Of a stretch of DNA of 56,368 bases, positions 45,481 through 53,894 are shown piece by piece. Numbering within the stretch: position 1 is the stretch's first letter; the number at the start of each line of letters is the position of its first letter. A program made the position numbers and the translations under genes. Below the pieces are notes generated by a model. It was not told the DNA's origin. It was given only the letters and a program-made list of their open reading frames with translations, and did not search any database. Source of the stretch: a bacterium D16-36 (GTDB lineage: Bacteria; Bacillota; Clostridia; Lachnospirales; Lachnospiraceae); NCBI GenBank assembly GCA_003611745.1, contig RAYF01000044.1, forward strand, positions 1 to 56,368, written 5' to 3'.

Positions 45481-45525
45481 TTCCGAAGCGTTTTCAGTCA
45501 GGTACCGCGGCAAATTTGTGACGCT
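45481..45525 (-). promoter_or_regulatory. Extra hairpin between T-box terminator and leuA
   Basis: On the minus strand GGAAGCGT (from 45525) pairs with ACGCTTC (45490-45484) around a loop that itself carries GCGGTACC, echoing the T-box sequence. It ends next to the leuA binding site. A role in translation is only suspected. Confidence 0.35.
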
Positions 45526-45532
45526 TCCACAC

Positions 45533-45803
45533 AAAAAACCGCCTCTATAAAAACTATAGAGACGGAGATATATACTCACGCGGTACCACTCTAATTCATG
45601 AAAAACATGCTCTCACAGGTACATCAAAACCTTGTCAATACCTTTCCCCTGTAACGGTGGGATTCCGTCCAAACCTACTGTAACTTTTCAGCCGGCAACT
45701 CCAAGGCGAGTTCACTGCGTTGCTTCTGCTGTTTCACATCAGCCAACAGCTTTCTGAATTCCGCTTCCGCAGCTACTAGTCCTCTTCAAAGTTTTTGTAT
45801 CTA
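45533..45803 (-). promoter_or_regulatory. T-box riboswitch, leucine-specific
   Basis: On the minus strand a T-box leader. It begins with TGAAGAGGAC (around 45788) and has an AGTAGC stem I bulge, a specifier region GTGAACTCGCC whose codon CTC (45710-45708) reads Leu, the T-box TGGTACCGCG (45588-45579), and the terminator CCGTCTCTATA/TATAGAGGCGG (45566-45539) ending in TTTTTT. Uncharged tRNA-Leu would pair with both specifier and T-box and allow read-through into leuA. Direct evidence for the tRNA is not in the sequence, but the specifier and downstream gene agree. Confidence 0.93.
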
Positions 45804-45809
45804 ACAGAG

Positions 45810-45838
45810 ACTATAACACATTTTCCGCCGTTTGAAAA
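45810..45838 (-). promoter_or_regulatory. Promoter of the T-box-leuA transcript
   Basis: On the minus strand TTTTCA (45838-45833), 17-base spacer, TATAGT (45815-45810), just upstream of the T-box leader. Confidence 0.6.
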
Positions 45839-45892
45839 CCCCCTTTTTTTCAACTTAGGAACTGTTTTTTATTCAGTGGGGAAAATAATCAT

Positions 45893-46534
45893 TTAGCAAA
45901 CTTTCTTTTTCTTCATATAAATCAAGGTAATTGTTATCAGTAATATGCTGATTCCCAAGAGCCATATTTTTGCCTCGAAATCATCTGCCCCCATAGAAAA
46001 CAGCCAAAAAATATTCGTATCTGATATATATCCAAGATAGTTGAATAGGAAATATCCTATTGACACTAAATATCCCGCTATAACGGAATCACTTAGCACT
46101 GCCGTAAAATAGCCAACACCTCCTAACGCCAATTCACTGATTGCCGTCCCTATCACATAGCTCATATAGGGGAACGTACAGTTTTCCAATATCATAATCT
46201 CTGCAAATATACCCGTCAAAAAAAGGAGTATTATAATTGCCATAATCGTTCTTATAAGCAAAATCATCCATTGCGGTATTTTTCTGGTATATACTACTTC
46301 CCTTATTGCCGCTCCCTGCTCCGCTGCATGAAGCGGCACAATTAGTAATATTCCAATGAGTATTACCGACTGCTCCAAACATTCTGCTGAATAGACCTCA
46401 TTCAAATTTTCAATGCTTCGCAAAACAGGAACAATCAGCAAATATAAAACCGCAAGTAAAAGATTATTTTGTATGGATAGACGAAAATTTGCTTTTAATA
46501 TTCCCCAAAGCCTTACCATAGATATTTGCCACAT
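45893..46534 (-). CDS. ABC-2-type transporter permease, small subunit
   Basis: A 213-residue, strongly hydrophobic protein with about six membrane helices. ATG 46534 (MWQISMVRLWGIL) follows GGAAAGGA. Its start overlaps the end of the larger permease gene by 71 bases, an unusually long overlap pointing to coupled translation. With the larger permease and the ATPase at 47867 it forms a transporter of the lantibiotic-immunity/multidrug kind. No substrate is indicated. It has no extracellular domain. Confidence 0.7.
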   Translation of the reverse strand: MWQISMVRLWGILKANFRLSIQNNLLLAVLYLLIVPVLRSIENLNEVYSAECLEQSVILIGILLIVPLHAAEQGAAIREVVYTRKIPQWMILLIRTIMAIIILLFLTGIFAEIMILENCTFPYMSYVIGTAISELALGGVGYFTAVLSDSVIAGYLVSIGYFLFNYLGYISDTNIFWLFSMGADDFEAKIWLLGISILLITITLIYMKKKKVC

Positions 46535-47870
46535 TGATTTTTCCTTTCCTTTTCTGCTGTAATATCCATACAGAGAAAATAACAAGTAAAATACTGATGC
46601 CTGCCATCAACAATCTATTGATACAAATGTCATGAAAACTATCCTTTATCAGTTCATAGCCCCGCAGTGTATTATGCCGTATCATCAAAGTAATCACTTT
46701 TGTATCTCCAGATAATCCTGTCATTCCCCTGTCAATTATCCACCATAAAAATTGCAGCAGGATAGCAAAAGGTGAGTCTGTCAATAATGTGAAAATTATC
46801 CCTATTGCGGAAACCATCATGATAGTTGGCAGCAACCACCATAGGATATACTTGATATAAGCGAAACAGTCAATGGAAATACTGTGTTCGTTCCCAAAAA
46901 ATATAAGCGGTATCAAAGATTCAAAGCTCAATAATATGACAGGGATAAGAACCATTGTAATGCCTGCCAAATATCTTGTTAAAACCAACTTTATTGAAGA
47001 TACTTTGCGGATATAAAGCAGCTCCGTCATATTATCCATGCGGTCTTTCAGCAACATAAACACAATAATAAAAATCGGATACAATCCTAAAGACAGCCCC
47101 ATATAATCGCAGAATAGTCGGGCAAATCCACCTGTCACTTTATCACTTTTGATTGTCTGGTCATACTCGGCATATGCTTCCTCATAGTTCATTTCTGACA
47201 TACCAAAATAAGTAAGCATCATTTCCGCCTGATAATACGAGCCTTCTTCTCCAATCATTGTTTCCATCTCATGCATCAATTCTTTAAAACGCTCATATGT
47301 GACTTGTGACATAAATTTTTTCGTTTTATCTATTTCCTCACTGCTGTCACTAGCCTTACCATCTTTGCCTGATATATGAAAATTGCCTTCCTCATCATAA
47401 TCCACCCTGTCGGTTGAAATAATTGTACCTGTTACAGCAGGAAAATAACTCTTCGGCAAATTATTTAACTGTTCTTCTGTAAGTCCCGTCACCTCGCATA
47501 AAATTTCAAGAACTCGTGCCTGCTCTTTACCGTTAAGCGAAACCGCTTTATAATTTCTTACAGGCAAAGGATAGGTAGCATAAACATTTTTCTTGTATTC
47601 CATTAATAATGCTCTGGTCACACCTGTCATAATTCCTTCCGGATTGTCCTCAGAAGTTTTAGTGCCAAAATAATCATCATCTTTTTTCGGTTCTGCCAGC
47701 AACGGTCGGTCAAATCCGACAGCTTCGGAAGTCTTGCCATTTGCCGAATTAATCTCTGTTTTTGTCACACCACGAAACTTACCCCACCAGCTAAAAACCA
47801 GTACCGCAATAAAAAGAAAATATACAAAACTGGTCGCTATTCTACGGCATTCCCTTAAATATAATTTCAT
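46464..47870 (-). CDS. ABC-2-type transporter permease, large subunit
   Basis: A 468-residue protein: one membrane helix near the N-terminus (about 13-30), a large extracellular region (about 32-260, with NGKEQARVLEILCEVTGLTEEQ), then five further helices (about 262-285, 310-330, 340-360, 375-395, 430-450). The layout resembles permeases with sensing loops in peptide-detoxification systems. Its start overlaps the ATPase stop by four bases (ATGA). Second gene of ATPase-permease-permease. Confidence 0.75.
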   Translation of the reverse strand: MKLYLRECRRIATSFVYFLFIAVLVFSWWGKFRGVTKTEINSANGKTSEAVGFDRPLLAEPKKDDDYFGTKTSEDNPEGIMTGVTRALLMEYKKNVYATYPLPVRNYKAVSLNGKEQARVLEILCEVTGLTEEQLNNLPKSYFPAVTGTIISTDRVDYDEEGNFHISGKDGKASDSSEEIDKTKKFMSQVTYERFKELMHEMETMIGEEGSYYQAEMMLTYFGMSEMNYEEAYAEYDQTIKSDKVTGGFARLFCDYMGLSLGLYPIFIIVFMLLKDRMDNMTELLYIRKVSSIKLVLTRYLAGITMVLIPVILLSFESLIPLIFFGNEHSISIDCFAYIKYILWWLLPTIMMVSAIGIIFTLLTDSPFAILLQFLWWIIDRGMTGLSGDTKVITLMIRHNTLRGYELIKDSFHDICINRLLMAGISILLVIFSVWILQQKRKGKINVANIYGKALGNIKSKFSSIHTK

Positions 47871-48745
47871 GAACAGACACCTCCCTCCATCTGATGCAGC
47901 AAATACATATAACCATCTTCCAAAGCAGGGGATTGTATCACTCCTTTTTCTTTGGGCGGAGTATCTGATAAGATCCTGTACTGTACACCAGTACCAGTAT
48001 TACTCATGTTTAAACAAACACATTTATCTTTGATATGCCTGCCCATTTCTTTTGATGCCGTGATAAGCCAGACCTTTCCCTCTGCCTGCTGAATCAATTC
48101 CCCTGTACTTCCATGAAATATTAACCTGCCCTCATTCAATACTGCAACTCCATCACAAGTAGATTCGATGTCCGATGCAATATGCGTTGATAAAAGCACA
48201 ATCCTGTCATCCGCAAAATCACTTAATAAATTACGGAATCGTATGCGTTCTTCTGGGTCAAGCCCTGCCGTCGGTTCGTCCACAATAAGAATTTGCGGAT
48301 TATGCAATAATGCCTGTGCGATTCCCAGCCGCCTTTTCATTCCACCCGACAAAGCCCTTACTTTTGTTTTCACATTCTCTTTAAGATTAACCCGTTCAAG
48401 CAATGTCAGTATCCTTTCCTTTCGGACTTTATCTGGAATATTCGATAATAGACCAAGATAATCCATCGCATCGTAAACGCTCATACTTTTGTAAAATGAA
48501 AAATCCTGCGGGAGATAACCGACAATTTCTCTTATTTTACTTACATCTTTGATTGGAATACCATTGATGCTGACTTCGCCGCTTGACGGTACAGAAAGCG
48601 TTGCCAAAATCCTCATCAAGCTTGTTTTCCCTGCGCCATTCCGTCCAAGAAGTCCATACATTCCAGAACGGATTGTAATAGATACATTTTCGAGAGCTTT
48701 CTTTTTCCTATAATTTTTACAAAGATTGTTGATTACAATTTCCAT
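47867..48745 (-). CDS. ABC transporter ATP-binding protein (inner module)
   Basis: A 292-residue ATPase: Walker A GLLGRNGAGKTSL (about 31-43), Q-loop GYLPQDF, signature LSGGMKRRLGIAQ (about 133-145), Walker B ILIVDEPTAGLDPEE (about 153-167), and switch His in LLSTHIASD. First gene of the transporter unit. Its leader holds a hairpin that contains the ribosome binding site and carries the module's operator (48793-48809), also found before the regulator gene at 50661. Confidence 0.93.
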   Translation of the reverse strand: MEIVINNLCKNYRKKKALENVSITIRSGMYGLLGRNGAGKTSLMRILATLSVPSSGEVSINGIPIKDVSKIREIVGYLPQDFSFYKSMSVYDAMDYLGLLSNIPDKVRKERILTLLERVNLKENVKTKVRALSGGMKRRLGIAQALLHNPQILIVDEPTAGLDPEERIRFRNLLSDFADDRIVLLSTHIASDIESTCDGVAVLNEGRLIFHGSTGELIQQAEGKVWLITASKEMGRHIKDKCVCLNMSNTGTGVQYRILSDTPPKEKGVIQSPALEDGYMYLLHQMEGGVCS

Positions 48746-48754
48746 AATTAAAAA

Positions 48755-48809
48755 AACCTCCTTACCTGTGTTGTAAGGAGATTTTATAATAGAAAAGACA
48801 ATTTTCCGA
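48755..48809 (-). promoter_or_regulatory. Operator, promoter and attenuator-like leader of the inner ABC module
   Basis: On the minus strand the 17-base element TCGGAAAATTGTCTTTT (48809-48793), six bases, then a -10 TAAAAT (48786-48781). It matches 50756-50740 before the regulator gene at 15 of 17 positions with the same spacing. Downstream, CTCCTTAC (48780-48773) pairs with GTAAGGAG (48765-48758), which contains the GGAGG binding site and is followed by seven T: terminator and Shine-Dalgarno in one hairpin. Confidence 0.6.
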
Positions 48810-48817
48810 AAAGAATT

Positions 48818-50002
48818 CTATAAAATTTTCAATTTAGCAATTACACACGCTCCTTTTTCCTTGTTATTTGTAATAAGTAACCGTCCCCCATGTTTTTCGC
48901 AGAGTATTTTGCAAATACCAAGTCCTATTCCAAAATGCTCTTTTCCCCTATCTTTGCTATAAAACATAGTATCTGCCTTCTTTAAATCTGTTTCTGTAAA
49001 ACCTTTTCCATCATCTTTTACTGTAAGAATAAGAAATTTATCATTTTGGGTTATACTTATGTTTATCTGTTTCTCGGCATACCTTAATGCGTTTTGCAGG
49101 AGATTTTCTAAAATCCGAAATAATACGCCTTTGTCTATATTGACCTCATCAAATGATATACCATCCGAAAAAAGGATTTCTTTTTTCCCAGTCAATTGAC
49201 TGATATTACTTTCAATTTCCTTTATCAGAAGTTTTACATTCTCAGGCTGTATTTTAATTTCAATGTTCTCGATTTTTTCGAGATTCCGAACACACTCTGC
49301 ATATTGTTCCAATCGTGTTACTGCTCCCTGCATGGATAACACCGTATCCAATAATTTATCTTCTGTGAGTTTATCCTGCAAAATCCCATCCTCCAAGTAA
49401 TCTAAATACCCTTTTAATACCGTAATTGGTGTTCTTAAATCATGTGCCACGGAAGCATTTAGTAATTTTCGTTGTTCCAAAGCTTCCCACAAGGCTTTAT
49501 TATTTTGCCGAAGCTCTTTACGCATCTTTTCCATAGAACCACATAATTGCCCTAATTCATCACCGCCATTATATTCTATGCAAAAATCAAGGTCATTTTC
49601 TTGTATTCGCTTTATTCCATTTTGTAATTGTGCAATAGGAATCCGAAGCTTTCTCTTGTAATACACCATAGTTGCAATTCCGATGCCGCCAACAATATAA
49701 ACAACAGGTAATCCAATCATAGCGGCATAAGAACCGTAGTATATTATATTTTGTTTCGTACTTAATTCCTGCCACTCCCATATATTCTGATTTTCAGAAA
49801 TATCTATGATATATCCGCCCGTAGCTTTATCTGGCGTAATTTTGGGATTTCTAATAATTGCAGGACGGTTTTTCAATATTTCATGCTGTGCTTGATTTGC
49901 TGTGAAAACTGTAAGACCAGACAATACACCAATCACACATATTGTAATCAAAAATGTTACTGCCATCGACATTTTAAGTGATTTTGTTCTTATTTTGCCC
50001 AT
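48818..50002 (-). CDS. Sensor histidine kinase (inner module)
   Basis: A 394-residue kinase: first helix (about 12-30), a short extracellular loop (about 31-78), second helix (about 80-108), HAMP (about 112-165), HisKA with the phospho-acceptor His in SVAHDLRTPITVLKGYL (about 188-204), and HATPase with NLLQNALRYAE, DDGKGF and GIGLGICK. The small loop resembles kinases that rely on an ABC transporter for sensing. Its start overlaps the regulator stop by 13 bases. Confidence 0.92.
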   Translation of the reverse strand: MGKIRTKSLKMSMAVTFLITICVIGVLSGLTVFTANQAQHEILKNRPAIIRNPKITPDKATGGYIIDISENQNIWEWQELSTKQNIIYYGSYAAMIGLPVVYIVGGIGIATMVYYKRKLRIPIAQLQNGIKRIQENDLDFCIEYNGGDELGQLCGSMEKMRKELRQNNKALWEALEQRKLLNASVAHDLRTPITVLKGYLDYLEDGILQDKLTEDKLLDTVLSMQGAVTRLEQYAECVRNLEKIENIEIKIQPENVKLLIKEIESNISQLTGKKEILFSDGISFDEVNIDKGVLFRILENLLQNALRYAEKQINISITQNDKFLILTVKDDGKGFTETDLKKADTMFYSKDRGKEHFGIGLGICKILCEKHGGRLLITNNKEKGACVIAKLKIL

Positions 50003-50661
50003 TTATATCCAACTCCCCATACCGTTTCAATATAATTTTTATCAGTATAAACTGACAGTTTATTTCGTATCTTCCGAATATGTTCCTTTACTACAATACT
50101 GTCACCCTCACTACCATATCCCCAAAGTTTTTCATAAATTGTTTCCCTGTCAAAAACCATGCCTGCATTTTGAGAAAGAAATTTGATGATTTCAAACTCC
50201 TTGTTTGAAAAGTCTAACTGTTCTTTTCCATAAAATACTACCCGACTATTATAATCAATAATCAATTCTTTATCAAATTTCAAGTTTGCTGCTATGCCTT
50301 TTCTTTCTTCCCTCCGAAGATGTGCCGAAACTCTTGCCAATAACTCATCCATGCTAAAAGGTTTTGTAATATAATCATCTCCACCGACAGACAATCCCTT
50401 TATCACATCCTGTTCCGTTACCCGTGCTGTCAAAAAAATAATAGGGCAGGATACATGACCTCGGATAAGCTGGCACAATTCTAATCCGTCCATTTCTGGC
50501 ATATTAATATCTAATAACACAATGTCAGGCGTTTCTGTTAATAATTCTAATGCTTTTTTTGCACTATCCGCTGTATATACAGAAAACTTTTCCTGCAAGC
50601 ACTTTTTCATCATCGACAGTATCATTTCCTCATCATCAATAATTAATATCTTATATTTCAT
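49990..50661 (-). CDS. OmpR-family response regulator (inner module)
   Basis: A 223-residue regulator. ATG 50661 (MKYKILIIDDEEMI) is chosen because the 29 residues before it do not match a receiver domain. Receiver D9-D10, phospho-Asp in VLLDINMPEMDG (about 52), Lys in ITKPFSMDEL; C-terminal winged helix (GYGSEGDSIVVKEHIRKIRNKL). Regulator and kinase form one operon. It probably binds the 11-bp repeat found at its own promoter and at the ABC promoter (inference). Confidence 0.93.
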   Translation of the reverse strand: MKYKILIIDDEEMILSMMKKCLQEKFSVYTADSAKKALELLTETPDIVLLDINMPEMDGLELCQLIRGHVSCPIIFLTARVTEQDVIKGLSVGGDDYITKPFSMDELLARVSAHLRREERKGIAANLKFDKELIIDYNSRVVFYGKEQLDFSNKEFEIIKFLSQNAGMVFDRETIYEKLWGYGSEGDSIVVKEHIRKIRNKLSVYTDKNYIETVWGVGYKWAK

Positions 50662-50727
50662 AAGCACTACCCCTCGTATAATAAGTTTGTAAGCAAGAAA
50701 AACAGCTTTCTTGATGCTACCTGTTTC

Positions 50728-50756
50728 ATTATAAAAACTAAAAGACAACTTTTCGA
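50728..50756 (-). promoter_or_regulatory. Operator and promoter of the inner two-component operon
   Basis: On the minus strand TTGTCGAAAAGTTGTCTTTT (50759-50740), with TTGTC repeated after 11 bases, then six bases, then TATAAT (50733-50728). The repeat sits in the -35 position, as at activator-dependent promoters of OmpR-type regulators. The same element is at 48793-48809. Confidence 0.6.
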
Positions 50757-50897
50757 CAATTCAGAACCTGCTTTTTACTATTCTAAATTATACTTATCTC
50801 TTGCGTATTGTGTGTCAGCATCTGTCTGACCGTTCAAATATCCCGCAACAGATAAAAAAATTAATGATATCCTCACAAGATGGCATCCAGCCTGTCC

Positions 50898-51527
50898 TCA
50901 TAACTGACATAATTCACCTTTTTTCAGGCAAAAAATAACATCAGCCTGCTTGGCAAGTTCATTCGAGTGTGTTACGATTATTACGCATTTATTCATCTGA
51001 TGGGAACATTCTTTCAGAATGTTTGTAATTTCAACTGCAGTATCTTCGTCTAGATTTCCCGTTGGCTCATCCGCAAGAATAACACTTGCGTCAGAAACTA
51101 ACGCACGGGCGATTGCTACCCGTTGCTGCTGTCCGCCTGAGAGCTTCAGAACATTTCGCTTTGCTTCTTCCTTTGTAAGACCCAAACGCTCCAAGATAGG
51201 CAGCGGCGGCAGTTTAGAAGTCAAAGCCACATTTTCGACAGGCGTCATATAGTCAATGAGATTATAGCTTTGAAAAATGAAAGCCACATTATTTTTGCGA
51301 TGATATGCAAGTCCCTTTTTCCCAATATCTTCTCCTTGAAACATCACCTGCCCGTCAGACGGACTATCCAAGCCTCCAAGCAGGGAGAGTAAGGTCGTTT
51401 TTCCACATCCACTCGGACCGAGGATTGCATAAATTTTCCCTGCCTCAAAATCGGCAGATATATTTTTAAGAACAGTTTTATTACCATCATAGGAATATTT
51501 AATATTACAGATTTTTACAATACTCAT
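50898..51527 (-). CDS. ABC transporter ATP-binding protein (outer module)
   Basis: A 209-residue ATPase of the MacB/LolD/BceA type: Walker [15 protein letters not shown] (about 37-50), signature [13 protein letters not shown] (about 128-140), Walker [16 protein letters not shown] (about 149-163), switch His in VTHSNELA. It follows the FtsX-type permease gene by 30 bases. The two form an export or peptide-detoxification ABC unit controlled by the two-component genes upstream. Confidence 0.94.
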   Translation of the reverse strand: MSIVKICNIKYSYDGNKTVLKNISADFEAGKIYAILGPSGCGKTTLLSLLGGLDSPSDGQVMFQGEDIGKKGLAYHRKNNVAFIFQSYNLIDYMTPVENVALTSKLPPLPILERLGLTKEEAKRNVLKLSGGQQQRVAIARALVSDASVILADEPTGNLDEDTAVEITNILKECSHQMNKCVIIVTHSNELAKQADVIFCLKKGELCQL

Positions 51528-51557
51528 ATAGTTGTCCTCCTTATGCCATTTATGGCA

Positions 51558-53747
51558 TTACTCATATTTCATAAGAATATCTCTCGGCTGCCAGCGAACA
51601 ACAGACCACGATGAAGCAGCAACTGCTATCGCAATCAATAAAATACCAATTAAATATAATGGAAGCATATAGGCTGTGTTAATCTGCACATTGAGATTTG
51701 CTGTTCCCATAGTAACTCTGGATACTAAAAATGCTCCTGTTTTTTCCGCTATCAAATTGCTAAGCGGTATAGACGATGCAAACGAAATAACAGCCACAAC
51801 AAAAGTTTCTGTGAAAATTTGTAAAATGATATTTGCCTTACTCTTGCCAATGGAAAGCAAAATCCCTATTTCCTTTTTGCGTCCTCTAATCCAGACTGTC
51901 AGAAACAAGGTAAGTATCACAACACTGACCACTGAAATAATAATAATTGTTGTATTCACTAATTTGGGCAGGGATTCTAAAGGTTTAGAAACAACATCGT
52001 ACTCATCGGTATCAATGCTGAGCTTCAAGGTTTTGCCCTTTAGCTCTGGCAAAGCAAAGATTTTGTCGTAAACATTTTGGACGCTAACAGGGTCTTCCAC
52101 ATAGATAGTCAACTGCTGATACCCATTCAATTCCTCTTTGAATAGTTCAAACATCGTCGCATAATCTATATAGCCGCAGTTGGCGGGAATTTCATCTACG
52201 GTTAAAGGGTTTCCCGAAGTACCCTCTGTGCCATCAAAAATCCCCACGATTTCAAATTCCGATATAGCGTCCGAATCCAGAGAGTACATTTTAATCTTAT
52301 CGTGGGCAGACAGCTTGTTATAGTCGGCAAGCTCCTTTGAAATCAAACAAGCGTGCTTATCGTCTGGTGTTATATGCCTGCCATCTACTAATTTGTATTT
52401 ACCGCTTTGGAATTTGGAACATTTTTCAGATGATAATGTAGCGGTATAGCTTGATGCTTCCCCATACTGTGTATAGCTCAGACCAAATGCAGCGGGCAGA
52501 TACTTGAAATTTACGCCTGCACCATAATAACCTGCCGTGTCCTCAGAATTATAGCCTACAACACCGTCAATTTTTCCGATTGCATCCACAATTTCCTGCG
52601 TAATCAAATCCCCATTGTAACCGTAAACTGTCCCCCACCCATTTTGCTGACCGCTTCCCATATGTCCATCCATATCAAGGTCAAGCATGATTTTTCCGCC
52701 AATAGCTGTCTGAACATCTGCTGCCGCAAGCAAAATACCTGCTTCCTGCATTCTACCACGCATACGCATGGTTAATAGCAATGTTAAAAACGCCGTACTG
52801 ACAACTGACACGAGGATAAGCAGTATCTTTACTAAATCCCCGAGAGAAGATAACTGGCCTTCTATCTTGGAATACCCCAAATCATTGGTACGGATAAAAT
52901 GTGTTGTCCAGTCAATAGATTGCAATAGCTGAATGTTACGGATAATACTTTCAAGTTTGACGGGGTCGGTAACATAAAAATCAACTTCGCCCGTGTAAAT
53001 GCCTGCTTCACTCTCGTGCAGCCCGTCCAAAACATCAAGGCTCGCATATATCTCGTTATCAGCAATGCCCGCCGTAGGTTTAATAGATGTGTCCTCGATA
53101 TTCAGATGATATATTCCTGAAACAGTAACTTGGACGAAGGCGGTTTTGACAGGTATTTCATCAATGTATGCTCCGTCAGCTTCACCAAGCTTGGCGTGAG
53201 TTAATGTCAGTGTGTCACTAACTGACAGATGGTTTGCACTTGCCAACTGTTCGCTGATAAGGATTTTCCCTTTGTCAGCTTCGGTAATATGTTTTCCTTC
53301 TATTAATACAACTGTTTCATCTGTGAAGTCAGGGGCAAGTGCGGAAAAGTTTAGCGCAGTCACTTTTCCCATATTGTTTTCCTTGGTATGCTTATCGCCG
53401 GGGATAAACTGTATTCCATCACTTTTAGCGAAACCGTAATTAATAGGATTGCTGTATTTGATTTCGCCTGCCTGCATAATTTCATCTATTTCCTTTTGGG
53501 ATATATGAATATCGTTTTCCTTTACTTCTGTCCCGCCATTTTCATTCATTGAAACCTCGGTATTTGCCCTTATATAAAAAGCCGCTCCGAGAGAAGTGCG
53601 AATATCCCTTGACAACCTTTCTGACGCATTCAAAACACCAAAACACGAAATCAGGAAAACCGCAACTACGAATACCACCAAAAACAGGCTTACGGTTCTT
53701 CCTTTTTTACGTGATATGTAAAGCATCGCTCTTTGTATAAAATTCAT
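51558..53747 (-). CDS. FtsX-type ABC permease, apparent fusion of two permeases
   Basis: A 729-residue protein. Residues 1-330 read as the beginning of one permease: a helix at about 17-38, an extracellular domain, a helix at about 303-325, then RMQEAGILLA. From about 331 (AADVQTAIGGKIMLDLD) the sequence reads like the N-terminal extracellular domain of a second permease without its first helix, followed by its three C-terminal helices (about 600-625, 645-670, 695-715). The usual last two helices of the first and the first of the second are missing, so five helices remain. This would put the second domain in the cytoplasm, so function is doubtful. The frame is intact. Confidence 0.75.
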   Translation of the reverse strand: MNFIQRAMLYISRKKGRTVSLFLVVFVVAVFLISCFGVLNASERLSRDIRTSLGAAFYIRANTEVSMNENGGTEVKENDIHISQKEIDEIMQAGEIKYSNPINYGFAKSDGIQFIPGDKHTKENNMGKVTALNFSALAPDFTDETVVLIEGKHITEADKGKILISEQLASANHLSVSDTLTLTHAKLGEADGAYIDEIPVKTAFVQVTVSGIYHLNIEDTSIKPTAGIADNEIYASLDVLDGLHESEAGIYTGEVDFYVTDPVKLESIIRNIQLLQSIDWTTHFIRTNDLGYSKIEGQLSSLGDLVKILLILVSVVSTAFLTLLLTMRMRGRMQEAGILLAAADVQTAIGGKIMLDLDMDGHMGSGQQNGWGTVYGYNGDLITQEIVDAIGKIDGVVGYNSEDTAGYYGAGVNFKYLPAAFGLSYTQYGEASSYTATLSSEKCSKFQSGKYKLVDGRHITPDDKHACLISKELADYNKLSAHDKIKMYSLDSDAISEFEIVGIFDGTEGTSGNPLTVDEIPANCGYIDYATMFELFKEELNGYQQLTIYVEDPVSVQNVYDKIFALPELKGKTLKLSIDTDEYDVVSKPLESLPKLVNTTIIIISVVSVVILTLFLTVWIRGRKKEIGILLSIGKSKANIILQIFTETFVVAVISFASSIPLSNLIAEKTGAFLVSRVTMGTANLNVQINTAYMLPLYLIGILLIAIAVAASSWSVVRWQPRDILMKYE

Positions 53748-53778
53748 CTAAGTTAATCAGCTCCTTTCTACAATCTAT

Positions 53779-53835
53779 ATCATACAGACCTTTGATTAGT
53801 TTTTGATTTGATTTCCGTAAGGTTTTGATTTGATT
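53779..53835 (-). promoter_or_regulatory. Operator and promoter of the outer ABC module
   Basis: On the minus strand AATCAAAAACTAAT (53808-53795), ten bases, then a -10 TATGAT (53784-53779). The 14 bases are identical to 55966-55953 before the regulator gene, with the same distance to the -10. AATCA recurs after 11 bases. A 13-bp element AATCAAATCAAAA occurs twice, 22 bases apart (53835-53823 and 53813-53801), upstream. Confidence 0.65.
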
Positions 53836-53836
53836 G

Positions 53837-53865
53837 CAAAAAAACTGCCAGCGAGTTGCCGACAG
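53837..53865 (-). terminator. Terminator of the outer two-component operon
   Basis: On the minus strand CTGTCGGC-AACTC-GCTGGCAG with G-U pairs, followed by TTTTTTT. It lies just after the kinase stop and just before the operator of the ABC unit, separating the two transcripts. Confidence 0.65.
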
Positions 53866-53894
53866 CCTTTTGTGCAATGAAGCTACTATCAATA

